A stretch of 64,000 nucleotides of DNA from Oxalobacteraceae bacterium (GCA_013284265.1 JABTBR010000001.1:248001-312000), one strand, 5' to 3'; positions 44,046-55,735 are shown, counted from the first letter of the stretch. Notes: generated from the sequence alone by a model not told the origin. Translations and numbers: made by a program.

Positions 44046-44735
44046 ATGGCATCTGATAAAACCACCATCCTGATCGTTGAAGACGAACCCGCTATCGTCG
44101 AACTGATCACTTTTTCGCTGCGCGAAGCCGGCTGGAACTGCTGCGCCGTCGCCAGCGCCGGCGAAGCCTGGGACTTTATCCAGCACCGCACCCCGCAGAT
44201 GATACTGCTCGACTGGATGCTGCCCGACCAGACCGGCCTGCGCCTGCTGGCGCGGATACGCTCTGACCGCCAGTTCAATGAAATTCCCGTCATCATGCTC
44301 ACCGCCAAGAGCATGGAAGAAGACAAGCTCGCCGGCCTGAACAGCGGCGCCGACGATTATGTGACCAAGCCTTTCTCGCCGCGCGAGCTGCTGGCGCGCG
44401 CCAAGGCCTTGCTGCGCCGCAAGAGCCCGGAACATGCGCAGGCCACCATGCGCGCCGGCAATGTGGTGCTCGATCCGGTCAGTTGCACCGTGCTGATGGA
44501 CCAGCAAAAGATCGATATCGGCCATGCCGAGTACAAGCTGCTGAAATTCCTGCTGGCCCATCCGGAACGGGTGTTCTCGCGCAGCCAGTTGCTCGACAAG
44601 GTCTGGGGCGACCACGTCGTCATCGAAGAGCGTACCGTGGACGTGCATGTGCTGCGCCTGCGCAAGGCGCTGAAGGAAGCCGAGCACCTGATCCGCACGG
44701 TGCGCAGCGTCGGTTACATGCTGTCCGAGAAATAA
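44046..44735 (+). CDS. phoB: phosphate regulon response regulator PhoB
   Basis: 229 residues. Receiver domain with acidic pocket VEDEP, phosphorylated Asp56 in LLDWMLPD, and the switch lysine in DDYVTKPFSPRELLAR. The C-terminal OmpR-type winged helix ends EERTVDVHVLRLRKAL...VGYMLSEK. It should bind the two Pho boxes between ppk1 and pstS. phoR starts one base after its stop codon. Confidence 0.97.
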   Translation: MASDKTTILIVEDEPAIVELITFSLREAGWNCCAVASAGEAWDFIQHRTPQMILLDWMLPDQTGLRLLARIRSDRQFNEIPVIMLTAKSMEEDKLAGLNSGADDYVTKPFSPRELLARAKALLRRKSPEHAQATMRAGNVVLDPVSCTVLMDQQKIDIGHAEYKLLKFLLAHPERVFSRSQLLDKVWGDHVVIEERTVDVHVLRLRKALKEAEHLIRTVRSVGYMLSEK

Positions 44736-44736
44736 G

Positions 44737-46050
44737 ATGAATCCAAAATTGCTGTTCTGGGTGCCGGCGGCCCTGCGCATGGCCCTGATTCTGGGTGGCG
44801 TGGCCGTGCTCGGCTTCCTGTTTGGCGCGATTCCCGCCCTGATCGTCGGCTTCCTGGCGATGCTGGTGCTGGTGTTCATCCAGCTCGGCTATCTGTACCA
44901 GCTGAGCGACTGGCTGGACAACCCCGACAGCTCGCGCCTGCCCGACGGCTGGGGCGCCTGGACCAATATCTTCTCGCGCCTGTACCGCCTGCGCCGCGAA
45001 GACGAAAAGAATTCCGCCGAGCTGACCGAATGGCTGGCGCGCTTCCGCCAGGCCATGCACCTGTTGCCCGATGGCGTGGTGATCATGGACGATGTGCTGT
45101 TCCTGGAGTGGTGCAATCCGGCCGCCGAACAGCATCTGGGCCTGAGCAACGAGCGCGACAAGGGCATGCGCGTAACCAATCTGGTGCGTAGCCCTGACTT
45201 CATGGATTACATCATCCTGGGCCGTTACGAGCAGCCGCTGACGATCAGCCTGCGCGAGCGCAAGCTGATCGTGCACATCATTCCCTTCGAGAACCGGCGC
45301 CAGATCCTGGTGACGCACGACGCCACCGAAACCGAGCGCACCGAGATGATGCGGCGCGACTTCATCGCCAACGCCTCGCACGAGCTGCGCACGCCGCTGA
45401 CGGTGATCGTGGGCTTCCTGGAGATCGCCGCCATGGAAGGGCTGGATGAGGAAACCCGCATGTCCCATTTGAAACTGATGGGCGAGCAGGGTCACCGCAT
45501 GCAGCACCTGATCGAAGACATGCTGACCTTGTCGCGGCTGGAGTCGGTCGATTATCCGATGCGGCCCGAGCGTATCGATACGGTCAAGCTGCTCAGCCAA
45601 GTCCAGCGCGACGCGCGCGCGCTGTCGGCCGGCAAGCACGAGATCACGATGGATGTCGATGGGCCGGACATGATGGGCAGTTTCGAAGAACTGTACAGCG
45701 CCTTCGGCAACCTGGCCTCGAACGCGGTGCGCTACACCCCTGCCGGCGGCACCATCAAGCTGAACTGGACGGCCGAGCGCGAGGGCGCCCGTTTCACCGT
45801 GGAAGATACCGGCATCGGCATCAACCCGGAGCACATCTCGCGCCTGACCGAACGCTTCTACCGGGTCGACAAGAGCCGCTCGCGTGAAACCCAAGGCACC
45901 GGCCTGGGGCTGGCCATCGTCAAGCACGTGCTGCTGCGCCATGGCTGCACCTTGCAGATCAAGTCGGAAGCAGGCAAGGGCAGTTGCTTCAATGTGCTGG
46001 TGCCGAAGGCGGCGCTGGCCAGCAAGCAGGCGGAACTGTTGCTGAACTAG
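44737..46050 (+). CDS. phoR: phosphate regulon sensor histidine kinase PhoR
   Basis: 437 residues. Two N-terminal membrane segments, then a PAS domain (MHLLPDGVVIMDD), the dimerisation helix with phosphoacceptor His215 (NASHELRTPLTVI), and the ATPase domain with N box (NLASNAVRYTPAGG), G1 EDTGIGI and G2 GTGLGLAIVKH. Senses phosphate status through PstSCAB-PhoU and phosphorylates PhoB. Converges on the ATPase gene 17 bases away. Confidence 0.96.
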   Translation: MNPKLLFWVPAALRMALILGGVAVLGFLFGAIPALIVGFLAMLVLVFIQLGYLYQLSDWLDNPDSSRLPDGWGAWTNIFSRLYRLRREDEKNSAELTEWLARFRQAMHLLPDGVVIMDDVLFLEWCNPAAEQHLGLSNERDKGMRVTNLVRSPDFMDYIILGRYEQPLTISLRERKLIVHIIPFENRRQILVTHDATETERTEMMRRDFIANASHELRTPLTVIVGFLEIAAMEGLDEETRMSHLKLMGEQGHRMQHLIEDMLTLSRLESVDYPMRPERIDTVKLLSQVQRDARALSAGKHEITMDVDGPDMMGSFEELYSAFGNLASNAVRYTPAGGTIKLNWTAEREGARFTVEDTGIGINPEHISRLTERFYRVDKSRSRETQGTGLGLAIVKHVLLRHGCTLQIKSEAGKGSCFNVLVPKAALASKQAELLLN

Positions 46051-46067
46051 CTTGGGATGAGGGTGAG

Positions 46068-46802
46068 TCAATCCTCGTTCAGCAATTGTTCAAGGCGTCG
46101 CGGATAGTGATTTAAGAAGTCGCGGGTAATCGCAAAATGCTCGGTATCTTCATAACTCACCTCCGAGATGCCGGTGCCATCGAACTGCAGAATTTTTGCG
46201 TTTGGGTAGGACAGCAGAATGGGCGAGTGGGTTGCAATAATGAATTGCGAATCATCTTGAACGAGCTGATGTATCGCAGCCAGCGCAGCAAGTTGCCGGC
46301 TCGGTGACATGGCGGCTTCAGGTTCGTCGAGCAGATACAATCCCTTCCCGCTGAACTTCTGGAGCAGCACAGCCATGAAGGCCTCTCCATGCGACCTGGC
46401 GTGTAATGATTTATTGCCGTATCCGCCCAGGTATCCTACATCGTCCATGTAGGTCGCTAAATTGAAAAAACTCTCCGCTCGCAAGAAATATCCGTCGCTA
46501 GGTTTACGGAAGCTCTTTGCAAGGCGAAGAGCTTGATACAGGTTTGAAACCGAGTCGGTAGTCGAAAGCTGAACGTTCTTGGTGCCGCCTTCGGGGCTAT
46601 AGCCGAGCGCTAAAGCGATTGCTTCAAGTACCGTCGATTTCCCCGCGCCATTCTCGCCCACGAAGAACGTAACATCCTGATGAAACGTCAGGTGGCCGAG
46701 TTCGCGCACGGCCGCAATGTTGTAGGGATACAGGTCATAGTCCAGATCCATATCTGGCCGAATGGACACTTCCTGAAGATAGGGCTTGGCGGCGATTGCC
46801 AT
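46068..46802 (-). CDS. AAA/ABC-type ATPase (COG3910-like)
   Basis: 244 residues. Walker A FVGENGAGKST, signature-like region SHGEAFMAVLLQKFSG, Walker B GLYLLDEPEAAM and the H-loop IIATHSPILL. These are features of compact SMC/RecF-like ATPases, of which the stand-alone COG3910 group is widespread with unknown function. Starts 16 bases after the DUF6968-like gene, so it is the last gene of a three-gene minus-strand cassette in a visibly AT-richer segment. Confidence 0.88.
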   Translation of the reverse strand: MAIAAKPYLQEVSIRPDMDLDYDLYPYNIAAVRELGHLTFHQDVTFFVGENGAGKSTVLEAIALALGYSPEGGTKNVQLSTTDSVSNLYQALRLAKSFRKPSDGYFLRAESFFNLATYMDDVGYLGGYGNKSLHARSHGEAFMAVLLQKFSGKGLYLLDEPEAAMSPSRQLAALAAIHQLVQDDSQFIIATHSPILLSYPNAKILQFDGTGISEVSYEDTEHFAITRDFLNHYPRRLEQLLNED

Positions 46803-46818
46803 CTGTTTTCCTTGGTTT

Positions 46819-47142
46819 TTACGGTTGCAAGTCCCTCAGCGATTCAGGAAGAGGAAATCCCAAATCCCTATCGCCATTCCAGGAGAGAAGGTTGTTCCTC
46901 CACTCGGGGCAGGTATATAAAATCGCACCTACCTTGATCAAGGCTAATTGCAGCGATTGTAATGCGTCGCCACCGACGACGCGGCCGCTTTCTTCTTCAT
47001 TCAATCCTGAGATCTGATACCAGCATCTGTAGGAGCTATCACCTTCCTTCAGTAGAGTTGGCATGCCAAGTGAAATCATTACCTTCCCACCGTTGGAAAG
47101 GGAAAGCTCGCGGCTTCCTGCAATACTCTGGCAGCCATCCAT
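46819..47142 (-). CDS. DUF6968-like protein, candidate immunity protein
   Basis: 107 residues from the ATG at 47142, which has GAGGAG just upstream; an open frame runs to 47196 but overlaps the previous gene. The pattern is KVMISLGMPTLL, YRCWYQISGL, then GGDALQSLQLALIKVGAIL. This resembles small DUF6968-type proteins, but I cannot verify the match. It follows the Rhs-tail gene by 11 bases, in the position where an immunity gene sits after a toxin tail. Confidence 0.65.
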   Translation of the reverse strand: MDGCQSIAGSRELSLSNGGKVMISLGMPTLLKEGDSSYRCWYQISGLNEEESGRVVGGDALQSLQLALIKVGAILYTCPEWRNNLLSWNGDRDLGFPLPESLRDLQP

Positions 47143-47153
47143 TTCATTTCTCC

Positions 47154-47519
47154 TCAGTGTGTAATCAGGGGCGGAAGAGGCCTTTTGGCACGGCAAGCGC
47201 CGAATCTTTCGTGAACGCTAGCCCAGCATCTGTTGCGTACTGCCTTGTGCACCTTTGTTATGTTTGGCAAATTACGACAAACAGCTTCGTCTTTTAAAGC
47301 CTGAGCTTCACAGTCGTTCTGCGGGCTCTCATCTTCCCTCAAGTAAGTGTAGGAGAGATTTGCCTGCTTGTCATAATACTGGCCCGGCGCCGGTAGCGAG
47401 AAGGTGGGCAGACCTTGCCCGGGCAGGGCGCTGGCGGGGACCGTGTTTATGCTCAGGGTCGATACGAGTAAGCTGGACATTCCGACGGCCATAAGGTTTT
47501 TTGCAATAGGTGGTCCCAT
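47154..47519 (-). CDS. secreted Rhs-tail-like fragment
   Basis: 121 residues. A signal peptide (hydrophobic MAVGMSSLLVSTLSI, cleavage near VPASA) is followed by PGQYYDKQANLSYTYLRE, a close echo of the end of the Rhs core (GQYYD-x-E-x-x-L-x-Y-x-Y-x-R-D). Then comes a four-cysteine tail, DCEAQALKDEAVC...RNRCWASV...FGACRAKRPLPPL, like tails found on some Rhs proteins. It seems to be an Rhs C-terminus detached from its large parent and given an export signal. Whether it is active is unknown. Confidence 0.6.
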   Translation of the reverse strand: MGPPIAKNLMAVGMSSLLVSTLSINTVPASALPGQGLPTFSLPAPGQYYDKQANLSYTYLREDESPQNDCEAQALKDEAVCRNLPNITKVHKAVRNRCWASVHERFGACRAKRPLPPLITH

Positions 47520-47718
47520 GTTGGACGCCCTCCGCCCTTCTGATTCAATAATGGGTTGTTGATGGCAGAGCTTGGCTCTGCCAGTGTCCCATCACTGTAA
47601 TGTTCTATATTGTGATGCTTTGTATTGCTGAGCGATGTGGAGATTCCTGCTTGATATAGGTCAATACGTTACAATCTGCTGCGCCAACCAGCAGACTTTG
47701 ACGGACTTCCACCATCTC

Positions 47719-48636
47719 ATGCCCCTCATGCACCCCAAACGCCTCACCCTGATCGTTTTATCCGGCCTCACCCTCGCTTTGGCCGGCTGCAAGACCACTC
47801 CCATCATCGAGACTCCACCTGAGGTCGTCGCGCCTGTGGCGCCGCGCAAGATCAAGATCGGGCTGGCGCTGGGCGGTGGTGCCGCGCGCGGCTTCGCCCA
47901 CATCGGTGTCATCAAGGCGCTCGAATCCCAGGGTATCTTCCCGGACATCGTGGTCGGCACCAGCGCCGGCAGTGTGGTCGGCGCGCTGTATGCGGCCGGC
48001 AATTCCGGTTTCGAGCTGCAGAAGATCGCCTTCACTATGGACGAGGCCGCCATTTCCGACTGGGCGCTGCCGCTGTTCGGCAAGAGTTCCGGTGTGCTCA
48101 AGGGCGAAGCGCTGCAAAACTATGTGAATAAATCGGTCAACAACCTGCCGATGGAAAAGCTGAAATTGCCGTTTGGCGCGGTGGCATCCGACCTGAAAAA
48201 CGGCCAGCCTATCCTGTTCCAACGGGGCAATACCGGCATGGCCGTGCGCGCCTCGTCGGCGGTGCCGGGCGTGTTCCAGCCGGTGGCGATCGGCGGGCGT
48301 ACTTATGTCGATGGCGGCCTGGTGGCCCCCGTGCCGGTCCGCTTTGCCCGCGATATGGGGGCGGACTTTATCATCGCCGTGAATATCTCGACCCAGACCG
48401 ATGCCCAGGCGGCGATCAGTTCGATGGAGGTGATCATGCAGACGTTCAGCATCATGGGCCAGCGCATCAACCAGTTCGAATTGAAGGATGCGGACGTGGT
48501 GATTCAGCCGGCGCTGGGCAAAATGGCGGGCAATGATTTCAATAGCCGCAACCAGGCGATCCTGGCGGGCGAGCAGGCCGCCTTCGCGCTCATGCCACAG
48601 ATTAAACAAAAATTGGATACAAAACGGCGTCAATAA
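47719..48636 (+). CDS. patatin-like phospholipase lipoprotein (RssA-like)
   Basis: 305 residues. Lipobox near LALAGC gives a membrane-anchored protein. The patatin lipase motifs are all visible: GLALGGGAARGFAHIGV (oxyanion hole), GTSAGS (nucleophile serine), and DGG in TYVDGGLVAP (catalytic aspartate). The start is ATG at 47719; ATG 47728 is equally close to the signal. Probably a lipid acyl hydrolase at the periplasmic side. It diverges from the Rhs-tail gene. Confidence 0.9.
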   Translation: MPLMHPKRLTLIVLSGLTLALAGCKTTPIIETPPEVVAPVAPRKIKIGLALGGGAARGFAHIGVIKALESQGIFPDIVVGTSAGSVVGALYAAGNSGFELQKIAFTMDEAAISDWALPLFGKSSGVLKGEALQNYVNKSVNNLPMEKLKLPFGAVASDLKNGQPILFQRGNTGMAVRASSAVPGVFQPVAIGGRTYVDGGLVAPVPVRFARDMGADFIIAVNISTQTDAQAAISSMEVIMQTFSIMGQRINQFELKDADVVIQPALGKMAGNDFNSRNQAILAGEQAAFALMPQIKQKLDTKRRQ

Positions 48637-48660
48637 TGCTGCGGAACAAGCAAATAGCAG

Positions 48661-48666
48661 TACAAT
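48661..48666 (+). promoter_or_regulatory. -10 element (TACAAT) before the GlcG/HbpS gene
   Basis: GTACAATTCGGGT, the same string as found before the DUF1415 gene (17328). Leader about 24 bases. The -35 is poor. Confidence 0.4.
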
Positions 48667-48696
48667 TCGGGTTCTTATTTTGGGGATACAGGTAAT

Positions 48697-49101
48697 ATGC
48701 AAACGAAACCTATGTTGACGCTTGAAGACGTCAAGAAGATCGCCGCTGCCGCCGAAGCCGAAGCTCTGGCAAATAAGTGGCCGGTTGTGATCGCCATCGT
48801 TGACGACGGCGGCCATCCGCTGTGGCTGCAACGCATGGACAAAGTGGCGCCGCTGTCGGCCCATATCGCGCTGGCCAAGGCCAAGACCGCCGCCCTGGGA
48901 TGTCGCGAATCGCGCATCTACGAAGAAATGATCAATGGCGGCCGGGTTTCCTTCCTGAGCGCGCCGGAAGTCGAAGGCATGCTCGAAGGTGGCGTGCCTA
49001 TCGTGGTTGATGGCCACACGATCGGCGCCGTTGGCGTGTCGGGCGTGAAGTCGATTGAGGATGCGCAGGTTGCCAAGGCTGGTATTGCTGCACTGGGTTG
49101 A
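48697..49101 (+). CDS. GlcG/HbpS family heme-binding-like protein
   Basis: 134 residues. The fold pattern LTLEDVKKIAAAAEAEA, VVIAIVDDGGHPLWLQRMD, and GGVPIVVDGHTIGAVGVSG is that of GlcG/HbpS, small octameric proteins, some of which bind heme. No signal peptide is seen. The gene stands alone with its own promoter and terminator. Confidence 0.88.
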   Translation: MQTKPMLTLEDVKKIAAAAEAEALANKWPVVIAIVDDGGHPLWLQRMDKVAPLSAHIALAKAKTAALGCRESRIYEEMINGGRVSFLSAPEVEGMLEGGVPIVVDGHTIGAVGVSGVKSIEDAQVAKAGIAALG

Positions 49102-49121
49102 TTTGTCGTGTTGCCGTTCCT

Positions 49122-49150
49122 AAAAAGCCGCCTTGTAGCGGCTTTTTTTT
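49122..49150 (+). terminator. Rho-independent terminator of the GlcG/HbpS gene
   Basis: AAAAAGCCGC-CTTGTA-GCGGCTTTTTTTT, a perfect stem with eight T residues. Confidence 0.92.
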
Positions 49151-49172
49151 ACGCCTGTAGCGTAACTTTTTT

Positions 49173-49238
49173 AAACCCACGGCGTAACCCTGGGGTCTGA
49201 CCCGCCGGGTCAGACCCCGGCTCTTTGCCGTGGGTTTT
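49173..49238 (-). repeat. orientable palindromic repeat, copy 5 (short form, reversed)
   Basis: AAACCCACGGC, then GTAACCCT, core GGGGTCTGACCC-GCC-GGGTCAGACCCC, linker GGCTCTTT and GCCGTGGGTTTT. The linkers show it is inverted relative to copies 1-4. Lies between the GlcG/HbpS terminator and carA promoter. Confidence 0.92.
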
Positions 49239-49338
49239 AGCACAAGCCGCCGGCAACTTGGCGGGGCTGATCTTTCCTTGGGTGGAAGATTGTGAAATCA
49301 TCTACGACGCCCGGACAACAATTGCCCCGTCGCGGGCA

Positions 49339-49367
49339 TTGCCAGAATGGGTGGTTTTGGTTATAAT
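49339..49367 (+). promoter_or_regulatory. carA promoter, near-consensus
   Basis: TTGCCA (49339-49344), 17-base spacer, TATAAT (49362-49367). Predicted start near 49374, leader about 140 bases. Confidence 0.85.
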
Positions 49368-49516
49368 TCAAAGGTTTAGCCAATCTCACATCTGCCGTAG
49401 CGACTACCACCCATCCATCATCGATCTGACCTTCACCCCAGGCTCTTAAACAGCCCAGGGATGCCTGACGGTCGTCTGACGTGGCGCAGCTACGGTAACT
49501 TTATCAGGAGTTGCCC
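49368..49516 (+). promoter_or_regulatory. carAB leader and start-deciding ribosome site
   Basis: A leader of about 140 bases with repeated CTGACG (near 49466 and 49477) but no strong hairpin or obvious leader peptide. AGGAG at 49506-49510 is six bases before the TTG at 49517, while the TTG at 49511 touches it. The second TTG is therefore the likely start. Confidence 0.6.
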
Positions 49517-50680
49517 TTGCCGCCATTTTTTTCTGGCCCCGCTGTTCCAGCCATCCTAGCGCTTGCTGACGGAACCATTTTCAAAGGTTTTTCCATCGGC
49601 GCCGCCGGTCATACCACGGGCGAGGTAGTGTTCAATACCTCCATGACCGGTTACCAGGAAATCTTGACCGATCCGAGCTATTGCCGCCAGATCGTCACCC
49701 TGACCTATCCACATATCGGCAACACCGGCGTCAATCCTGAAGACGTCGAGTCGAGCAAAGTGCACGCCGCTGGCCTGATCATCCGTGATCTGCCGCTGCT
49801 GGCCTCGAACTTCCGCTCCACCCAGTCGCTGTCGGACTACCTGAAGGCCGAGAACATCGTGTCCATCGCCGGTATCGACACCCGCAAGCTGACGCGCATC
49901 CTGCGCGAAAAAGGCGCGCAGGGCGGCGCCATCCTGGTCGGCACCCAAGGCAATGAGCCATCCGTCGCGCAAGCGCTGGAACTGGCCCGTTCCTTCCCTG
50001 GCCTGGCCGGCATGGACCTGGCCAAGGTCGTCTCGACCAAGACCGCCTACGAATTCTCCGAGTCCGAATGGACCCTGGGCGAAGGCTACGGCAAGCAGAC
50101 CGCGCCTAAATTCCACGTGGTCGCCTTCGACTTCGGCGTCAAGCGCAACATCCTGCGCATGCTGGCCCAGCGCGGCTGCAAAGTGACGGTGCTGCCGGCC
50201 GAATCGACCGCCGCCGACGCGCTGGCGCTGAACCCGGACGGTATCTTCCTGTCCAACGGTCCCGGCGATCCTGAGCCATGCGACTACGCGATCGCCGCCA
50301 CCAGGGAACTGATCGCCAAGGGTATTCCGGTATTTGGCATCTGCCTGGGCCATCAGATCATGGCACTGGCATCGGGCGCCAAGACCCTGAAAATGAAGTT
50401 CGGCCACCACGGCGCCAACCACCCGGTGCAGGACCTGGACAGCAAAAAAGTGATGATCACCTCGCAGAACCACGGTTTCGCCGTGGACGCCGCGACCTTG
50501 CCTGCCAACTGCCGCGTGACCCACAGCTCGCTGTTCGACGGTTCGCTGCAGGGCTTCGCCCGCACCGACAAACCGGCGTTCTGCTTCCAGGGCCACCCTG
50601 AAGCCTCGCCTGGCCCGACTGACGTCGCTTACCTGTTTGACCGCTTCATCGGCATGATGGAAGCTACGGAGAAAAAATAA
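49517..50680 (+). CDS. carA: carbamoyl-phosphate synthase small subunit
   Basis: Supplies ammonia from glutamine for carbamoyl phosphate in pyrimidine and arginine synthesis. 387 residues. N-terminal domain [16 protein letters not shown]...[15 protein letters not shown]-terminal class I glutamine amidotransferase with nucleophile cysteine in [13 protein letters not shown] and the His-Glu pair in [14 protein letters not shown] start chosen by spacing from AGGAG. carB starts on the base after its stop codon. Confidence 0.95.
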   Translation: MPPFFSGPAVPAILALADGTIFKGFSIGAAGHTTGEVVFNTSMTGYQEILTDPSYCRQIVTLTYPHIGNTGVNPEDVESSKVHAAGLIIRDLPLLASNFRSTQSLSDYLKAENIVSIAGIDTRKLTRILREKGAQGGAILVGTQGNEPSVAQALELARSFPGLAGMDLAKVVSTKTAYEFSESEWTLGEGYGKQTAPKFHVVAFDFGVKRNILRMLAQRGCKVTVLPAESTAADALALNPDGIFLSNGPGDPEPCDYAIAATRELIAKGIPVFGICLGHQIMALASGAKTLKMKFGHHGANHPVQDLDSKKVMITSQNHGFAVDAATLPANCRVTHSSLFDGSLQGFARTDKPAFCFQGHPEASPGPTDVAYLFDRFIGMMEATEKK

Positions 50681-53911
<3,231 letters not shown>

Positions 53912-53918
53912 GCTTCTT

Positions 53919-53940
53919 TTCGGGACAGCGATGTCCCGAA
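53919..53940 (+). terminator. hairpin after carB
   Basis: TTCGGGACA-GCGA-TGTCCCGAA, perfect 9-bp stem just after the stop codon. No T-run follows, so termination may be partial. Confidence 0.6.
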
Positions 53941-53983
53941 TGGCAGTTGGCAGTAAATTTTAGCGGTACCGGCAGCACCCATT

Positions 53984-54028
53984 AACCACAGAGCTCGCGT
54001 TGCAGCATGGCGCGGCCTCTGTGGTTTT
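53984..54028 (+). promoter_or_regulatory. greA leader hairpin, attenuator-like
   Basis: AACCACAGAG-N23-CTCTGTGGTT, a perfect 10-bp stem followed by TT and CC, ending 34 bases before the greA ATG. It looks like an intrinsic terminator placed inside the leader. E. coli greA has a leader terminator giving GraL RNAs; the parallel is inference. Confidence 0.6.
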
Positions 54029-54062
54029 CCATTGTTACAACATAGTAAATAGTAGACAAAAC

Positions 54063-54539
54063 ATGACTTCAGTCCCACTTACCAAGTTCGGCGCAGAGCT
54101 TCTGAAAGAAGAGCTGCATCAATTGAAGACCAAGGAGCGCCGTATTGTCATCGACGCTATCGCCGAGGCACGTTCGCACGGCGACCTGTCCGAAAACGCC
54201 GAATACGATGCCGCCAAGGAGCGCCAGGCTTTCGTGGAAGGCCGCATCGCCGAACTGGAAGGCAAGCTGAGCGCCGCTCAGATCATCGACCCGACCACCC
54301 TCGACGCCGAAGGCCGCGTGGTGTTCGCCTCGACCGTGGATCTGGAAGACCTCGATTCCGGCACCAAGGTGACCTACCAGATCGTTGGTCTGGACGAGGC
54401 CGACCTGAAACTGTCCAAGGTGTCCGTCACCTCGCCGATCGCGCGCGCGCTGATCGGCAAGTCGGCCGGCGACGTGGTCGAAGTGCAGGCGCCGTCCGGC
54501 CCGCGCGAATACGAAATCCTGGAAGTGCGCTACATCTGA
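54063..54539 (+). CDS. greA: transcription elongation factor GreA
   Basis: 158 residues. N-terminal coiled coil ([20 protein letters not shown]) with the acidic tip [13 protein letters not shown], which enters the RNA polymerase secondary channel, and a C-terminal FKBP-like domain. Rescues backtracked polymerase. Start at 54063 matches the family; frame is open 21 codons upstream. Stop overlaps the next start by one base. Confidence 0.96.
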   Translation: MTSVPLTKFGAELLKEELHQLKTKERRIVIDAIAEARSHGDLSENAEYDAAKERQAFVEGRIAELEGKLSAAQIIDPTTLDAEGRVVFASTVDLEDLDSGTKVTYQIVGLDEADLKLSKVSVTSPIARALIGKSAGDVVEVQAPSGPREYEILEVRYI

Positions 54540-55027
54540 TGCTGCAAGCACGCCTGCGGCTGCTGGTAGCGGCGATCTGGGCCGGCAGTCTGTGGACGGT
54601 AGGCTATCTGGCCGCGCCGACCTTGTTTGCCACCTTGAGCGACCGTGTGCTGGCCGGCACGATTGCCGCCAGCCTGTTCAATGTACAGGCCTGGTTGTCG
54701 CTGGGTTGCGGCGCCGCCATGCTGGTGCTGCTGGCCGTGGCGGGAGCGGGTAACCGTACCGCCTCCGCTGGCGTGAATGTCGGCCCTGTGGCCGCGCCGC
54801 GGGCCCGCCGTACCGGCCTGCTGATCGTCGCGGCGATGCTGCTGGGCACGCTGGTGGTGCATTTCGGTGTACAGCCGCTGATGGCCGAGCTGCGCGCGGC
54901 GGCGGGACCGGCGGGCGTGATGGAATCGGCCGCAAAAAGCCGCTTCGGCATGCTGCACGGTGTGTCGAGTGGGATTTATCTGATTCAGAGCCTGCTGGCA
55001 GGCTGGCTGCTGCTGAGGCAGCAGTAA
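54539..55027 (+). CDS. DUF4149 membrane protein
   Basis: 162 residues with four hydrophobic segments. WAGSLWTVGYLAAPTLFATL, the loop, then RFGMLHGVSSGIYLIQSLLAG match DUF4149 (TMEM205-like). Function unknown. It is coupled to greA by a one-base overlap; this pairing is common in Burkholderiales. Confidence 0.88.
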   Translation: MLQARLRLLVAAIWAGSLWTVGYLAAPTLFATLSDRVLAGTIAASLFNVQAWLSLGCGAAMLVLLAVAGAGNRTASAGVNVGPVAAPRARRTGLLIVAAMLLGTLVVHFGVQPLMAELRAAAGPAGVMESAAKSRFGMLHGVSSGIYLIQSLLAGWLLLRQQ

Positions 55028-55090
55028 GGCGGGGAGGGGAGGGGCGGCAAAATTAAGATGCCGTGGTCTTCCGAGTAGAACCGAGACCGA

Positions 55091-55176
55091 AAACTGGGGT
55101 CTGACCCTAGGGTCCGGTGAGGGGCTGCGCCCCGCCGGTCCCGATGGGACCGGCCCCCAGCTCTTTGCCTTGGGTT
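55091..55176 (-). repeat. orientable palindromic repeat, copy 6 (long form, reversed, damaged)
   Basis: GGGGTCTGACCC, a long core with GGGGC-TGC-GCCCC and CCGGTCCC-GAT-GGGACCGG hairpins, linker AGCTCTTT and GCCTTGGGTT. The left outer arm is lost. Inverted relative to copies 1-4. Between convergent DUF4149 and yhbY genes. Confidence 0.85.
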
Positions 55177-55222
55177 CAAGACAAGGCCGCCGGCGCGCTC
55201 GATAGCACAGCCGGACAAAGCC

Positions 55223-55693
55223 TTATTTACTACCGAGTGCGCTTTTCTTGGCAGAGGTCTGACGCGGCTTGGCGCGTTTTACATTGCCGCCTTCGGTAAC
55301 ACGTTCATTACCTTTGATCATGACCTTGGTGACCGTCGGGCGTTTGGTACCGCTCGGGCTAGGCTTGACGATGGTCACTTCGCGCAGACCCTTACCTTTG
55401 GAGCTGCGCTCCTTCACCACTTCTACTTTTGGACGGTACAGAACCAGCAGTTTTCCGATGTGTTGTACCGGGGCTGCATCCAGTTGCGTGCAAATCGTGT
55501 CGTACATTTCGGCACGGGCTTCACGGTCGTCGCCGAAGACGCGAACCTTGATCAGACCGTGCGAATCGAGACCCAGTTCGATTTCTTTGATGACAGCAGG
55601 TGTCAAGCCCGCTTCGCCAATCATGACGACAGGCTTGAGCGCATGGGCTTCGGCGCGCAGTGCGCTGCGCTCAACGGGTGTAAGTTTTAGCAT
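55223..55693 (-). CDS. yhbY: YhbY family RNA-binding protein (CRM domain)
   Basis: 156 residues. The CRM domain spans residues 1-100: LTPVERSALRAEAHALKPVVMIGEAGLTPAVI (in blocks) with the G-x-x-G loop, and IGKLLVLYRPK. It binds pre-50S ribosomal particles in E. coli. An extra basic tail of about 50 residues (Lys/Arg/Thr-rich) is longer than in E. coli YhbY. It is divergent from rlmE with only 42 bases between them. Confidence 0.92.
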   Translation of the reverse strand: MLKLTPVERSALRAEAHALKPVVMIGEAGLTPAVIKEIELGLDSHGLIKVRVFGDDREARAEMYDTICTQLDAAPVQHIGKLLVLYRPKVEVVKERSSKGKGLREVTIVKPSPSGTKRPTVTKVMIKGNERVTEGGNVKRAKPRQTSAKKSALGSK

Positions 55694-55735
55694 AATAATT
55701 TTTAGTAGTTCCCTTAAAAGCAGTATTCTACGCGA

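Noticed and set aside
46068..46802. The small ATPase as a known anti-phage system (Gabija, Septu or retron-like)
   Set aside because: No nuclease, helicase or reverse transcriptase partner is adjacent, and the protein is the short stand-alone ATPase type.
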